A stretch of DNA of 50,724 bases from JBCBTD01 sp039818825 (GTDB lineage: Bacteria > Pseudomonadota > Alphaproteobacteria > Geminicoccales > Geminicoccaceae). Positions 9,020-17,065 of the stretch are shown one piece after another. Location of the stretch: assembly GCA_039818825.1 (NCBI GenBank), contig JBCBTD010000028.1, positions 1 through 50,724 of the forward strand, given 5' to 3'. The position numbers were made by a program, and so were the translations under genes. Position 1 is the first letter of the stretch; each line of letters begins with the position of its first letter. The notes below the pieces were generated by a model that was given only the letters and a program-made list of their open reading frames with translations, was not told where the DNA came from and did no database searches.

Positions 9020-10075
9020 ATGAGGTCGTCCAGAGCGCCAGGCCGGCGCGTAGCTGTCCTGGTCCTCGCGGTGGCGACGTTCTGGACCTTGGCCGCTCGA
9101 GCCGAGCCAGTTCGGCTCGAGGCTGCTGCCACAAAGCTGCCGCCGACACCGGTCGGCAGCGAGTTGATCCCGGTGGCACGCCTACGGGTAGGCGGTGATG
9201 CGCGGATCGGCGGACTGTCCGGCGTCGTGAGGACGGACGGCGGGGACCGGTTGTTGGTCGTCAGCGATCGCGGCTACCTCCTTAACATGGCGCCCCGCTT
9301 CGACGAACGGGGGTGGTTGGTCGATCTCGTCGACGCACACCTCGTCGACCTGCCGCGGCCGGCCGGCTGGAGCCGCGACACCGAAGGCTTGGCGCTCTCC
9401 GATGGCCAGTTGCTGGCGACCTTCGAGACCCATGGCCGGCGGGGCGGTGGAATCGTCCGTTACGCCGGGCCGCCGACGGCGCCGACCGGCATCGCCAGCC
9501 ATCTCGCCGCCCGACGGTTCCGCCTCGACGACAATGCCGGCTTCGAGGCGTTGGCCGATCTGCCCCGCGGGAACTGGTTGGCGGTTGCCGAAACGCGGCA
9601 CCCGGACGGGTTCTTCGTCCGTCGCCGCGACGGGCGCGAACGACGCTACCGCGCTGACGGCAACCACGCGCCGACCGGGGCCGACCGCTTCGGCGATCGC
9701 ACGTTCTTCGTCGAGCGGCAGGTCAATCTGCTGCTCGATTGGCGAGCGACGATCCGCTGCGCCGGCGCGGCTGAAGTCGACGCCAGTGCCGAGCTGGAAC
9801 CTTTGACGCTGGCGCGCCTGGGCCAGGAGGACGGTGTCGACAACATGGAGGCGATTGCGGTTTGGGCGCACGGCCCCGACCTCGATCTGTTGCTCGTCAG
9901 CGACGACAACTTCAGCCCGCTGCAGGAGACGCTGTTCGTTCAATACCGCTGGCCGGGCGGTGCGTCAGACGGGTGCGGCCCGCGGGCCCGCGAGAGCACG
10001 GAAGGGCAACAGCAACAACAGCGCCATGGCGAGCTTGGCGGCGAAATCGCCGAGCGCCCAGGTGACCCACGGTAG
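9020..10075 (+). CDS. Secreted esterase-like-activity-of-phytase family protein
   Basis: Predicted exported protein with a signal peptide (residues 1-28, RR then a hydrophobic core, likely cut after ARA). The rest has the blade motifs of the phytase-like family (PF13449): GLSGVV and LLVVSDRG near 72-87, DTEGLAL near 121, GFEALADLP near 173, and DNMEAIAVW and LLLVSDDNFSPLQETLF near 275-308. Members are predicted beta-propeller hydrolases and the substrate is unknown. Family proteins usually end soon after the QYRWP segment. Here the frame continues 37 more codons, Gln-rich and hydrophilic, across the 3' end of yhhQ on the other strand. That tail is probably read-through after loss of an earlier stop. 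Confidence 0.82.
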   Translation: MRSSRAPGRRVAVLVLAVATFWTLAARAEPVRLEAAATKLPPTPVGSELIPVARLRVGGDARIGGLSGVVRTDGGDRLLVVSDRGYLLNMAPRFDERGWLVDLVDAHLVDLPRPAGWSRDTEGLALSDGQLLATFETHGRRGGGIVRYAGPPTAPTGIASHLAARRFRLDDNAGFEALADLPRGNWLAVAETRHPDGFFVRRRDGRERRYRADGNHAPTGADRFGDRTFFVERQVNLLLDWRATIRCAGAAEVDASAELEPLTLARLGQEDGVDNMEAIAVWAHGPDLDLLLVSDDNFSPLQETLFVQYRWPGGASDGCGPRARESTEGQQQQQRHGELGGEIAERPGDPR

Positions 10076-10498
10076 CCCAGTCCCGGCGAAGGCGAGCGCG
10101 AAAAACACCATCGTATCCAGGGCCGACGCCAGCACCGACGATACCAGCGGCGCCCGCCACCATGCGGCGCGGCGCAGCCGGTCGAAGATCGCGACGTCGA
10201 GGAGTTGCGCCGCGAGAAACGCCGTTCCACTCGCCAGCGCGATACGGGGGCTCGCCAACGCCACCGACAAGACCACGGCGATGAAGAACCCAGCGTAGGC
10301 AACTCGTCGCGCCGCTTCCGGCCCCAACCGCCGGTTGGTCACGTCGGTGACCAAGAACGCCACCGGATAGGTGAACGCCGCCCACGTCAGCCAGTCGTTG
10401 AGTGGGAACTGGACCAGCACGTTGGAGACGACGACCACGACGGTCATCGCCACCACGCCGAGCCATGGCAAATGGGCCGTGGTCACGCCGGTCGTCAA
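9965..10498 (-). CDS. yhhQ: Queuosine precursor transporter (YhhQ/VUT family)
   Basis: Integral membrane protein of the DUF165/VUT family that takes up preQ0 or preQ1 for queuosine tRNA modification. Motifs include SNVLVQFPL (near 24-32), TYPVAFLVTDVTNRRLG (near 42-58), a DTMVFF segment, and the C-terminal KLAMALLLLLPFR. I put the start at TTG 10498, which overlaps the TGA of rpmB; GTG 10486 is an alternative. The longer frame to 10870 is only the shadow of rpmB. It is co-transcribed after rpmB. queG, the last enzyme of the same pathway, lies 4 kb away on the same strand. Confidence 0.87.
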   Translation of the reverse strand: MTTGVTTAHLPWLGVVAMTVVVVVSNVLVQFPLNDWLTWAAFTYPVAFLVTDVTNRRLGPEAARRVAYAGFFIAVVLSVALASPRIALASGTAFLAAQLLDVAIFDRLRRAAWWRAPLVSSVLASALDTMVFFALAFAGTGLPWVTWALGDFAAKLAMALLLLLPFRALAGPRAAPV

Positions 10499-10779
10499 AC
10501 GACGGCGGCGTCCGCCACCCGCTTTTTCATGGCACGGAGTTCGGCCGGCAACTCGCTGTCCTTGCTGGACAGCAGAAAGCCGTCCAAGCCGCCGCGCTTC
10601 TCGATCGTCCGCAGGGTGTTGAGGGCGATTCGCAAGCGGATGCTCTCGCCGAGCCGCTCGCTGTAGAGCCGTCGGCTTTGGATGTTCGGCAGAAACCGAC
10701 GCCGGCTCTTGTTGTTGGCGTGGCTGACGTTGTTGCCGGCGAGCACACCCTTGCCGGACAGGACGCATCGGCGCGCCAT
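10495..10779 (-). CDS. rpmB: 50S ribosomal protein L28
   Basis: 94 residues, basic, beginning MARRCVLSGKGVLAGNNVSH, with the NNKSRRRFLPN segment of L28 and an alphaproteobacterial-type C-terminal extension. Structural protein of the large subunit. yhhQ follows with overlapping stop and start. The 143-base gap to the divergent MFS gene should hold its promoter. Confidence 0.96.
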   Translation of the reverse strand: MARRCVLSGKGVLAGNNVSHANNKSRRRFLPNIQSRRLYSERLGESIRLRIALNTLRTIEKRGGLDGFLLSSKDSELPAELRAMKKRVADAAVV

Positions 10780-10922
10780 GGGGGACGTCCTTTCGCGATG
10801 AGGTAAATGGCGACGCTTTCATCGCGTCGTGCGGGCGCGCGACATAGGCGCAAATCAGCCATGCGGTCAAGATCGGCGGCGCGTGGGTGGCGCAATCCTG
10901 TTCATTAGGCTACGAAACCCCC

Positions 10923-12101
10923 ATGCAAGGGTCCTTCGAGCGCACCGTGCTGCCGCTGTCGTTCTGCCAGGCGTTGATGTTCGCCGGGAACACCATCGTC
11001 ATCTCGACGACGGCACTCGTAGGCGCCCACCTCGCGCCCGACCCGCGGATGGCGACCCTGCCCATGGGCCTTCAGTTCCTGGGCATGGTGATGGCGTCGA
11101 TGCCGATGTCCCTGCTCATGGGTCGATGTGGGCGACGGGCCGGATTTTCGCTCGGTGCCGGGCTGGGTATGGCCTCAGGACTCATTGGCGCCGCGGCGAT
11201 CGTGCTCGGCTCGTTCTGGTTGTTCGGCCTGGCGACGTTCGTCTACGGCACCTACGCGGGCGGTTCCACGTACTTCCGGTTCGCCGCCGCGGAGAGCGTC
11301 TCCCCGGCCGCCAAGGGGCGGGCGATCTCGTGGGTCCTGGCCGGCGGCGTGCTCGCTGCCTTCGTCGGGCCGACGCTTGCCGATCTGTCGCGCGACTGGC
11401 TGCTTCCGTTCATGTTCGCCGGCTGCTTCCTGGTGGTGACCATGCTCGGCACCGCCATGCTGCTGACGGTCCAGTTGACCCGGTTCGTCGAACCGACGGA
11501 CGAATGCAGAGGGACCGGGGGGCGGCCGCTGGCTGCCATCGTCAGCCAACCACGCTTCGTCGCGGCGCTCGCCAGCGCCGCCGTCGGGCAATGCGCGATG
11601 TCGTTCCTCATGGTGTCGACACCGTTGGCAATGCTCGGCTGCGGCCTTGCGTTCAGCGACGCGACCATGGTCGTTCAATGGCACGTGGTCGCGATGTTCG
11701 CGCCCAGTTTCGTCACCGCCTCGCTGATCCGTCGGTTCGGTGTCGAACGCGTCATCGCCACCGGCGCTGCACTCATTCTGGCGTGCGTCGCCGTCAACCG
11801 CGACGGCCTCGACGTCGCCAATTTCTGGCTGGGCATGGTCCTGCTGGGCATCGGCTGGAACTTCATGTTCGTCGGCGGCACGACGTTGGTCACCCAGACC
11901 TACGCGCCGGCCGAACGCTCGAAGGTCGAAGGGTTCAACGAGGTTTGCCTGTTCACGACGGTGGTCATAGCTTCCAGCGGCAGCGGGGCTTTGTTGGAGG
12001 TGGCCGGCTGGGCAACGATGAACCTGTTGGTCGTGCCGCCGGTGCTCGCGGTCGCGGTCGGCCTCCTTTTCTTGCACCGTCGGCGCCCACAAACCGCCTG
12101 A
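10923..12101 (+). CDS. MFS transporter
   Basis: 392 residues with about twelve hydrophobic helices. A loop MGRCGRRAGF near residues 60-69 corresponds to the MFS motif between helices 2 and 3. Likely a proton-coupled exporter or permease in the inner membrane; the substrate cannot be named. I chose ATG 10923 because the product then begins just before helix 1; a GTG at 10887 would add twelve residues. Divergent from rpmB. Confidence 0.85.
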   Translation: MQGSFERTVLPLSFCQALMFAGNTIVISTTALVGAHLAPDPRMATLPMGLQFLGMVMASMPMSLLMGRCGRRAGFSLGAGLGMASGLIGAAAIVLGSFWLFGLATFVYGTYAGGSTYFRFAAAESVSPAAKGRAISWVLAGGVLAAFVGPTLADLSRDWLLPFMFAGCFLVVTMLGTAMLLTVQLTRFVEPTDECRGTGGRPLAAIVSQPRFVAALASAAVGQCAMSFLMVSTPLAMLGCGLAFSDATMVVQWHVVAMFAPSFVTASLIRRFGVERVIATGAALILACVAVNRDGLDVANFWLGMVLLGIGWNFMFVGGTTLVTQTYAPAERSKVEGFNEVCLFTTVVIASSGSGALLEVAGWATMNLLVVPPVLAVAVGLLFLHRRRPQTA

Positions 12102-12142
12102 TCGTCGCATGCGCGTTTGGTGTGCAATGTCACCAAGATGCC

Positions 12143-12170
12143 TTGACCTCGTTCACGAGCAACATATGCT
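12143..12170 (+). promoter_or_regulatory. Sigma70-type promoter of the phasin gene
   Basis: TTGACC (12143-12148) and TATGCT (12165-12170) are separated by 16 bases. This gives a transcript start near 12177 and a leader of about 65 bases before the phasin ATG. It is one of the clearest promoter matches in the window. Confidence 0.6.
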
Positions 12171-12181
12171 GCGGTGCAACA
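12167..12181. promoter_or_regulatory. Candidate PhaR operator (TGCTGC-N3-GCAACA)
   Basis: TGCTGCGGTGCAACA is a near-perfect inverted repeat (one mismatch) that overlaps the -10 box and predicted start site of the phasin gene. Alphaproteobacterial PhaR represses phasin genes by binding TGC/GCA dyads of this kind and is released by nascent polyhydroxyalkanoate. The sequence and position are seen; the regulator assignment is inferred. Confidence 0.5.
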
Positions 12182-12240
12182 TGAGATGGCCGGATGGCTT
12201 GGCCGTACGCGCCGCTACAGGTCACGAGGAGAAACGAACC

Positions 12241-12663
12241 ATGAATGCTGCGCTCGAGTTCCCCAAGTTCGAGATGCCGAAGTTCGACATGCCGGCCTTC
12301 GACCTGCCCAAGATCGACGCGGAAACGGTCATGGCGACCCAACGTCGGAGCGTTGATGCGATGACCAGCGCCGGCCAGATCCTCGCCGACGGCGTCCAGA
12401 CCTTCGGTCAACGTCAAGCCGAGATCATGCAGGCGCGGATGAACGAGCTCGGTGCGCAGTTCGAGGACGTCGTCAAAGCCAAGGACCAAGCCGACCTCGA
12501 CGTGTCCGGCCAAATCGACGACATGCGCGATGCTTACACCCAAGCCGTGGCCGACGTCCGTGAGCTGGTCGACATCGTGTTCCAGGCGCAAGTCGACGCG
12601 CTGGAAGTGATGAACCACTGCTTCATCGCCAACTTCGAAGACATGAAGAAGTTCGCCGACTGA
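12241..12663 (+). CDS. Phasin family protein (polyhydroxyalkanoate granule-associated)
   Basis: 140 residues, acidic and mostly helical, with the phasin_2 pattern: an N-terminal Pro/Phe/Met repeat (EFPKFEMPKFDMPAFDLPK, residues 6-24), then VMATQRRSVDAMTSAGQI and a FGQRQAEIMQARMNEL helix. Phasins coat PHA granules and set their size and number. ATG 12241 is preceded by GAGGAG. Its own promoter and a PhaR-like operator lie upstream and a strong hairpin lies downstream, so it is probably monocistronic. No PHA synthase gene is in the window. Confidence 0.85.
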   Translation: MNAALEFPKFEMPKFDMPAFDLPKIDAETVMATQRRSVDAMTSAGQILADGVQTFGQRQAEIMQARMNELGAQFEDVVKAKDQADLDVSGQIDDMRDAYTQAVADVRELVDIVFQAQVDALEVMNHCFIANFEDMKKFAD

Positions 12664-12698
12664 CTCCAAGCCCACCGCGGCATCGCCCGCTGCCGGAA

Positions 12699-12726
12699 GA
12701 CGGCCGCCTCTCGAGAGGCGGCCGTC
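12699..12726 (+). terminator. Perfect 28-base palindrome, terminator of the phasin gene
   Basis: An uninterrupted self-complementary stretch centred between 12712 and 12713, with arms GACGGCCGCCTCTC and its exact complement. It lies 36 bases after the phasin stop and is followed by TCGTCGTTCC. It is very GC-rich with a minimal loop, and fits an intrinsic terminator for a highly expressed short transcript. Confidence 0.7.
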
Positions 12727-12888
12727 GTCGTTCCGGTCGCGCGGCGGATCACGACCGGTCGCGAGGCCCGCACACGCCGCTGGACCGAGCCGCCAACGCC
12801 GTGCTCCATGGATCGGCACTCGACCGCGTCGACCACGGCGCTCGGCCGCGCCGCGTGCCGAATTGCGCGCCCCGAAGCAACGCGGACG

Positions 12889-13899
12889 ATGTCGACCATG
12901 GCGACGCCCTACGAACGACAGCGCGACACCGGTGCCGCCTCGACAACGAACGTCATCGGTATCCTTTGCGTCGTCGGCGGCATGGCGACGACCACGCTCA
13001 ACGATGCGCTGATCAAGAGCTTGAGCGCGGAGTTCGCTCTCTACCAGATCGTCTTCCTTCGCGGAGCCGTAGCGCTGCCGCTGGTGGCGGCGCTGGTCCT
13101 GGTCACGACCGGCACCGACGGCTTCCGTTCGCGCCAGCCGCTGCTCCAATTGGCCAGGGCGTTGTTGATCGTCGGCGCCAACGCCGCGTTCTTCGCCAGC
13201 CTTGCGGCCCTGCCGCTCGCCGACGCACTGGCGACGTTCTTCGTCGCGCCCTTGCTCATCACGCTGCTCTCCGTGCCGGTGCTCGGCGAACGGCTTGGTC
13301 CGTGGCGTATCGCCGGCACGCTGATCGGTCTCCTCGGCGTCGTGGTGATTCTGCAGCCGGGGAGCGCGGCCTTCCAGCCGGCAGCTCTCCTGCCCCTCGC
13401 CGCAGCGTTTTGCTACGCGCTGATGCAGCTGTTGACGCGCCGGCTCGGCACCACCGACCGGGCGTCGACCATGACGTTCTATGGGCAGCTCGGGCACGTG
13501 ATCACCGGTGCCTTGATGGGGCTGTGGCTCGGTGACGGGCGCTTCGCCGGCAGCGACGATCCCAGCCTCGCCTTCGTGTTGCGACCCTGGGTCTGGCCTG
13601 ATGCGAGCGAGAGCGCGACCCTCGTCGCCTGCGCCGTGCTGATCGCTGCCGGCAGTTGGTTGCTTGCCGAAGCCTACCGCTGCGCCGAAGCGAACGCAGC
13701 GGCCCCGTTCGAGTACACGGCCTTGCCGATCGCCGTGCTGTGGGGCTGGCTCGTGTTCGGCGAATGGCCCGGACCAATGGCTTGGCTCGGTATGGTCCTG
13801 ATCGGCGGCGGCGGGCTCTTGGTGCTGTGGCGCGAATCCCGCAGCGCACGCCGACACCGAACGAACTCGGTTCCGTCGCACGTGCCGCCGCCCGGCTGA
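12889..13899 (+). CDS. EamA/DMT-superfamily transporter
   Basis: About 336 residues with ten hydrophobic helices in two EamA repeats. The N-terminal GMATTTLNDALIKSL and the central AAFCYALMQLLTRRL segments resemble the branch that contains S-adenosylmethionine uptake proteins, but substrate assignment within EamA is unreliable. ATG 12889 is the likely start, with ATG 12898 possible; the frame to 12808 adds unconserved polar residues. It ends 16 bases before the stop of the convergent epimerase gene. Confidence 0.82.
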   Translation: MSTMATPYERQRDTGAASTTNVIGILCVVGGMATTTLNDALIKSLSAEFALYQIVFLRGAVALPLVAALVLVTTGTDGFRSRQPLLQLARALLIVGANAAFFASLAALPLADALATFFVAPLLITLLSVPVLGERLGPWRIAGTLIGLLGVVVILQPGSAAFQPAALLPLAAAFCYALMQLLTRRLGTTDRASTMTFYGQLGHVITGALMGLWLGDGRFAGSDDPSLAFVLRPWVWPDASESATLVACAVLIAAGSWLLAEAYRCAEANAAAPFEYTALPIAVLWGWLVFGEWPGPMAWLGMVLIGGGGLLVLWRESRSARRHRTNSVPSHVPPPG

Positions 13900-13915
13900 G
13901 CCAGCCCGACGTCGC

Positions 13916-14761
13916 TCAGTCGGCTGATCCGGTCGCTAGCGCGTCGATGCCCTCACGATAGGTCGGGTAAGCGAGCCGCACCTGCAACTCGTCCTTGATC
14001 CGGGCGTTACGGACGCGGCGATTGTCGAGGTAGAACGTGCGGGCCATCGGGCTGATGTCGGCGGTCTCGTAAGCCAGGTCCGGCGGAACGGGCAAACCCA
14101 GCTTCGTGGCAGCGTAGGCCACGACGTCTTGCGGCGGTGCCGGCTCGTCATCGCAAACGTTGTAGATCCGACCTGGCCCGGGGCGGGCGATGGACGCTTC
14201 GAGCACGGTGGCGATGTCTGCGACGTGGATTCGGGAGAACACTTGGCCGGACTTGACGATCCGCCGTGCCGTCCCGGCGCGGAGCTGGTCGACCGCGCTC
14301 CGGCCGGGGCCGTAGATGCCCGCAAGGCGGAAGACGTTGACCGGCAGGCCCGACGATGACCATGCCGCCTCCGCCGCCACCCGCCGCTGCCCGCGTGGGC
14401 TGGTCGGCTGGAGCGCCGCGGTCTCGTCGACCCAGCCGCCGTCACGGTTCCCGTAGACCGCGGTCGTACCGAGATATCCAGCCCAGACGACGTTAGGCAG
14501 CGCCCGCAGACGCGCGCCTTCGGTGTCGAGCACCGGATCGCCCGCTTCGTCGGGCGCGACCGCCGTGAGGACGTGGGTCACCCCTTCGAGCGCCGCGTCC
14601 GGCAACGGCATTTGGCGATCGAACGGCCACAGCGCGACCCCATCGACGCGCCGCTTGCTCGGCTCGCGCGAGGTGCCCCGAACGTCCCAGCCGCGGCCCA
14701 AGAAGCGCCGCGCGAGCTCCTGTGCGGTGTACCCGAACCCGAAACAGAGGAGCACACTCAA
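13916..14761 (-). CDS. NAD(P)-dependent epimerase/dehydratase-like SDR (YeeZ type)
   Basis: 281 residues, Rossmann fold, with the nucleotide-binding GFGYTA at positions 8-13 right at the N terminus. It also has AGYLGTTAVYG (the Tyr of an extended SDR, though YxxxK is not intact) and FRLAGIYGPGRS, as in YeeZ-family proteins. Function unknown; probably a sugar-nucleotide or small-metabolite oxidoreductase. The start TTG 14761 overlaps the TGA of queG (TTGA) and gives MSVLLCFGFGY, which fits homologues; GTG 14755 is possible. Confidence 0.8.
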   Translation of the reverse strand: MSVLLCFGFGYTAQELARRFLGRGWDVRGTSREPSKRRVDGVALWPFDRQMPLPDAALEGVTHVLTAVAPDEAGDPVLDTEGARLRALPNVVWAGYLGTTAVYGNRDGGWVDETAALQPTSPRGQRRVAAEAAWSSSGLPVNVFRLAGIYGPGRSAVDQLRAGTARRIVKSGQVFSRIHVADIATVLEASIARPGPGRIYNVCDDEPAPPQDVVAYAATKLGLPVPPDLAYETADISPMARTFYLDNRRVRNARIKDELQVRLAYPTYREGIDALATGSAD

Positions 14762-15912
14762 GGAGCGCCACCCGACGCCCCGCGCCGCAACAGCCACCAC
14801 TCGCGGCGCACCGCGAGCACCGGCTCGTTCGTCGCACGCTGCTCAGCGATGGCCTGGGCGGCGGCCGGTTCCAGGGTCTCGCCCAATGCCCAGACGGCGG
14901 CGCCACGCACCACTGGGTGCGGGTCGTCCAGGTGCGGCGCGATCGCGGCGAACGGCCCACGGGCGTTACCGAGCGCGATCAAGACGTTACGCAGCAAGCG
15001 GTCCCGCCCGATCCGCTTGATCGGTGAGCGGCGGAACAGCGTTCGAAAGCCCGTGTCGTCGAGAGCAGCGAGGTCTTCCAGCCGCGGTGAGCGTAACGCG
15101 GCGCGCGCATGCAGCCGTGCCTCGGCGCCGCTTTTCGCGAACTTGTTCCACGGACAAACTGCCAGGCAATCGTCGCAACCATAGATGCGGTTGCCCAGCG
15201 GGCGCCGCAGTCGGTGCGGGATCGGGCCCGCATGCTCGATGGTGAGGTAGGAAATGCAGCGACGCGCGTCGAGGCGATAGGGCGCTGGGAACGCGTCCGT
15301 CGGGCAGACGTCCAAGCAGCGCTGGCAGCGGCCACAGTGGTCGCTCTCCGGTGGATCCGGCGGCAGCGATGCGTCGGTCAGGATCACGCCGAGGAACGTC
15401 CAGCTCCCACTGGCGCGGCTCACGAGGTTGGTGTGCTTGCCCTGCCAACCGAGCCCTGCCCGCTCGGCCAACGGCTTCTCCATCAAAGGCGCCGTGTCGA
15501 CGAACACCCGCACGTCGCCACCGACGGCCGAGGCGAACCAACCCGCGAGCTGCTTCAGCCGACCTTTGAGCAGCTCGTGGTAGTCGTCCCCCTGGGCATG
15601 GACGGAGATGGTACCGCGGTCGCCCCTGGTGAGGTTGGCCAGCGGATCGCCGTCGGGACCGTAGTCGAGGGCCAGGACGATCGCCGTGCGGGCCGGCGGC
15701 CACATCGCCGCCGGTTGCTCGCGCCGCGTGCGGGTTCGCTCCAGCCAGCGCATGGTGCCGTGATGGCCTTGCGCGAGCGCGTTGCGCAATCCCCGCTGCC
15801 TTGATCCCGGAACCTCGGCCGACGTCACCCGCGGAACCTGGAAGCCGAGCGCCACCGCCCGTTGGCGGAGCGCCGTTTTCAACTGGGACGCTTCAGAAGT
15901 CGAGGTCGCCAT
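14758..15912 (-). CDS. queG: Epoxyqueuosine reductase
   Basis: Cobalamin- and iron-sulfur-dependent enzyme that reduces epoxyqueuosine to queuosine in tRNA. 384 residues from ATG 15912. Two ferredoxin-like clusters are visible: Cys193, 196, 199, 203 (CGRCQRCLDVC) and Cys246, 249, 253 (CDDCLAVC), plus Cys219. Asp139 in VFVDTAPLMEKPLAERAG is the conserved catalytic acid region. HEAT-like repeats occupy the C terminus (from about 300). The longer frame to 16095 runs antisense inside fzlA and is not used. Its start overlaps the end of fzlA by 20 bases. Confidence 0.95.
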   Translation of the reverse strand: MATSTSEASQLKTALRQRAVALGFQVPRVTSAEVPGSRQRGLRNALAQGHHGTMRWLERTRTRREQPAAMWPPARTAIVLALDYGPDGDPLANLTRGDRGTISVHAQGDDYHELLKGRLKQLAGWFASAVGGDVRVFVDTAPLMEKPLAERAGLGWQGKHTNLVSRASGSWTFLGVILTDASLPPDPPESDHCGRCQRCLDVCPTDAFPAPYRLDARRCISYLTIEHAGPIPHRLRRPLGNRIYGCDDCLAVCPWNKFAKSGAEARLHARAALRSPRLEDLAALDDTGFRTLFRRSPIKRIGRDRLLRNVLIALGNARGPFAAIAPHLDDPHPVVRGAAVWALGETLEPAAAQAIAEQRATNEPVLAVRREWWLLRRGASGGAP

Positions 15913-16564
15913 AGTGGTCGGCAGGCGCCTGCTGGGGGATCCGATCCTTGAGGATGCCACGGAAACTCGGTCGCGACTTGACCCGCGCGTACCATTCCTT
16001 GGCGTCGCCGTTGGTTTCCCACGGCACGTCGCCGAGATAGTCCAGCACCGACAAGTGCGCTGCGGCGGCGAGGTCGGCGAAGCTGAGATGGTCACCCGCC
16101 AACCAGTTTCGTTCGCGTGTCAAATAGCCGATGTAGTCGAGGTGGCCGCGGACGTTCTCCTGCCCGGCGCGAAGTGCCGCGGTGTTCGGCGTGCCTGAAC
16201 GCTTCAGCCGATAAATGAGTTTCTGGCGCCATAGGAGATCGGTGACCTCGCGGGCAAACTTGGTGTCGAACCACAGCATCAGACGCCGGATTTCTGCCTG
16301 CGACCAAACGTCGTGACCGCCCAGGTCCACGTCGGGAAACCGGTCTTCGAGAAACTCGGCGATCGCGACACTCTCCGCCAACGCATGCCCGTCGACCTCC
16401 AAGACCGGCACTTCACCGGCGGGGTTGAGCGCCAGCAGCTCCGGCTCACGCCGCCAGGGCTCGTGCGGCTCCAAGGTCACGTCGAGCCCCTTTTCGGCGA
16501 CGACGAGACGCAGCTTGCGGCTGTAGGGGCAGACCGGAAAGTGATGGAGACGCAAGGTGGTCAT
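15893..16564 (-). CDS. fzlA: GST-fold protein, FzlA-like FtsZ regulator
   Basis: 223 residues. It has a thioredoxin-like N domain with CPYSRKLR (12-19) and NPAGEVPVLE (47-56), then a helical GST C domain. The ending, KSRPSFRGILKDRI through HYGDLDF, matches what I recall of Caulobacter FzlA, a GST homologue that binds FtsZ filaments and controls constriction in Alphaproteobacteria. A GST-fold protein is certain; the FzlA name rests on that C-terminal signature and on the AHLSVLDYLGDVPW segment. It follows rpmJ on the same strand by 34 bases. Confidence 0.8.
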   Translation of the reverse strand: MTTLRLHHFPVCPYSRKLRLVVAEKGLDVTLEPHEPWRREPELLALNPAGEVPVLEVDGHALAESVAIAEFLEDRFPDVDLGGHDVWSQAEIRRLMLWFDTKFAREVTDLLWRQKLIYRLKRSGTPNTAALRAGQENVRGHLDYIGYLTRERNWLAGDHLSFADLAAAAHLSVLDYLGDVPWETNGDAKEWYARVKSRPSFRGILKDRIPQQAPADHYGDLDF

Positions 16565-16598
16565 CGAGGGCGCCTGCTCCTGGCCGGCGCCGCGGTCG

Positions 16599-16724
16599 TC
16601 AGCCCTGGCGCGCCTTGAAGCGCGGGTTCGTCTTGTTGATGACGTAAACGCGACCCTTGCGGCGAATGACGCGGCAGTCCTTGTGACGCACTTTGGCGCT
16701 GCGCAGCGAGTTGCGGATCTTCAT
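16599..16724 (-). CDS. rpmJ: 50S ribosomal protein L36
   Basis: A 41-residue basic protein, MKIRNSLRSAKVRHKDCRVI then RRKGRVYVINKTNPRFKARQG. This is the alphaproteobacterial zinc-free form, with a single Cys instead of the CxxC...CxxxxH set. It starts 3 bases after the rpmE stop and forms an operon with it. Confidence 0.95.
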   Translation of the reverse strand: MKIRNSLRSAKVRHKDCRVIRRKGRVYVINKTNPRFKARQG

Positions 16725-16727
16725 GGC

Positions 16728-16955
16728 TCAACCCTTCTTGCGACGGAACGTCGCGAACTTCTTGTTGAATTTGTCGACCTGGCCACGCTGCGCGATGTGC
16801 ATCTGACCGCCGGTCCACGCCGGATGCGATTTCGGGTCGATGTCGAGCGTCAAGGTCGCGCCGGGCTCGCCGTACGTCGACCGTGTCTTGAAGCTCGAGC
16901 CGTCGGTCATCACCACGGTGATCTCGTGGTAATCCGGGTGAATGTCCTTTTTCAA
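16728..16955 (-). CDS. rpmE: 50S ribosomal protein L31, TTG start
   Basis: 75 residues. Homologues begin MKKDIHPDYH; here the first codon is TTG (16955), with AGGAG 8 bases upstream. It contains the L31 motif SHPAWTGG (49-56). The CxxC zinc ligands of C+ L31 are absent, so this is the zinc-independent form, like its neighbour L36. The longer frame to 17081 is not supported. Confidence 0.95.
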   Translation of the reverse strand: MKKDIHPDYHEITVVMTDGSSFKTRSTYGEPGATLTLDIDPKSHPAWTGGQMHIAQRGQVDKFNKKFATFRRKKG

Positions 16956-17065
16956 GGGTCGTCTCCTGAAACGGAGCGCGGGATATACCCTCATACCCCT
17001 TGCTCGACAAGGGCGGCTCTGGCAGGCCACCGCACCGGCGGCCGACGACGAAAGATCGAGAGAGG

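Noticed and set aside
12130..13881. Open frame of 583 codons on the minus strand across the phasin and the DMT transporter
   Set aside because: It crosses two real genes, a promoter and a terminator; composition is that of antisense GC-rich DNA.
16565..16598. GGCGCC...GGCGCC hairpin between rpmJ and fzlA
   Set aside because: The arms are self-palindromic and short, which is common by chance in this DNA; not enough to call a terminator.
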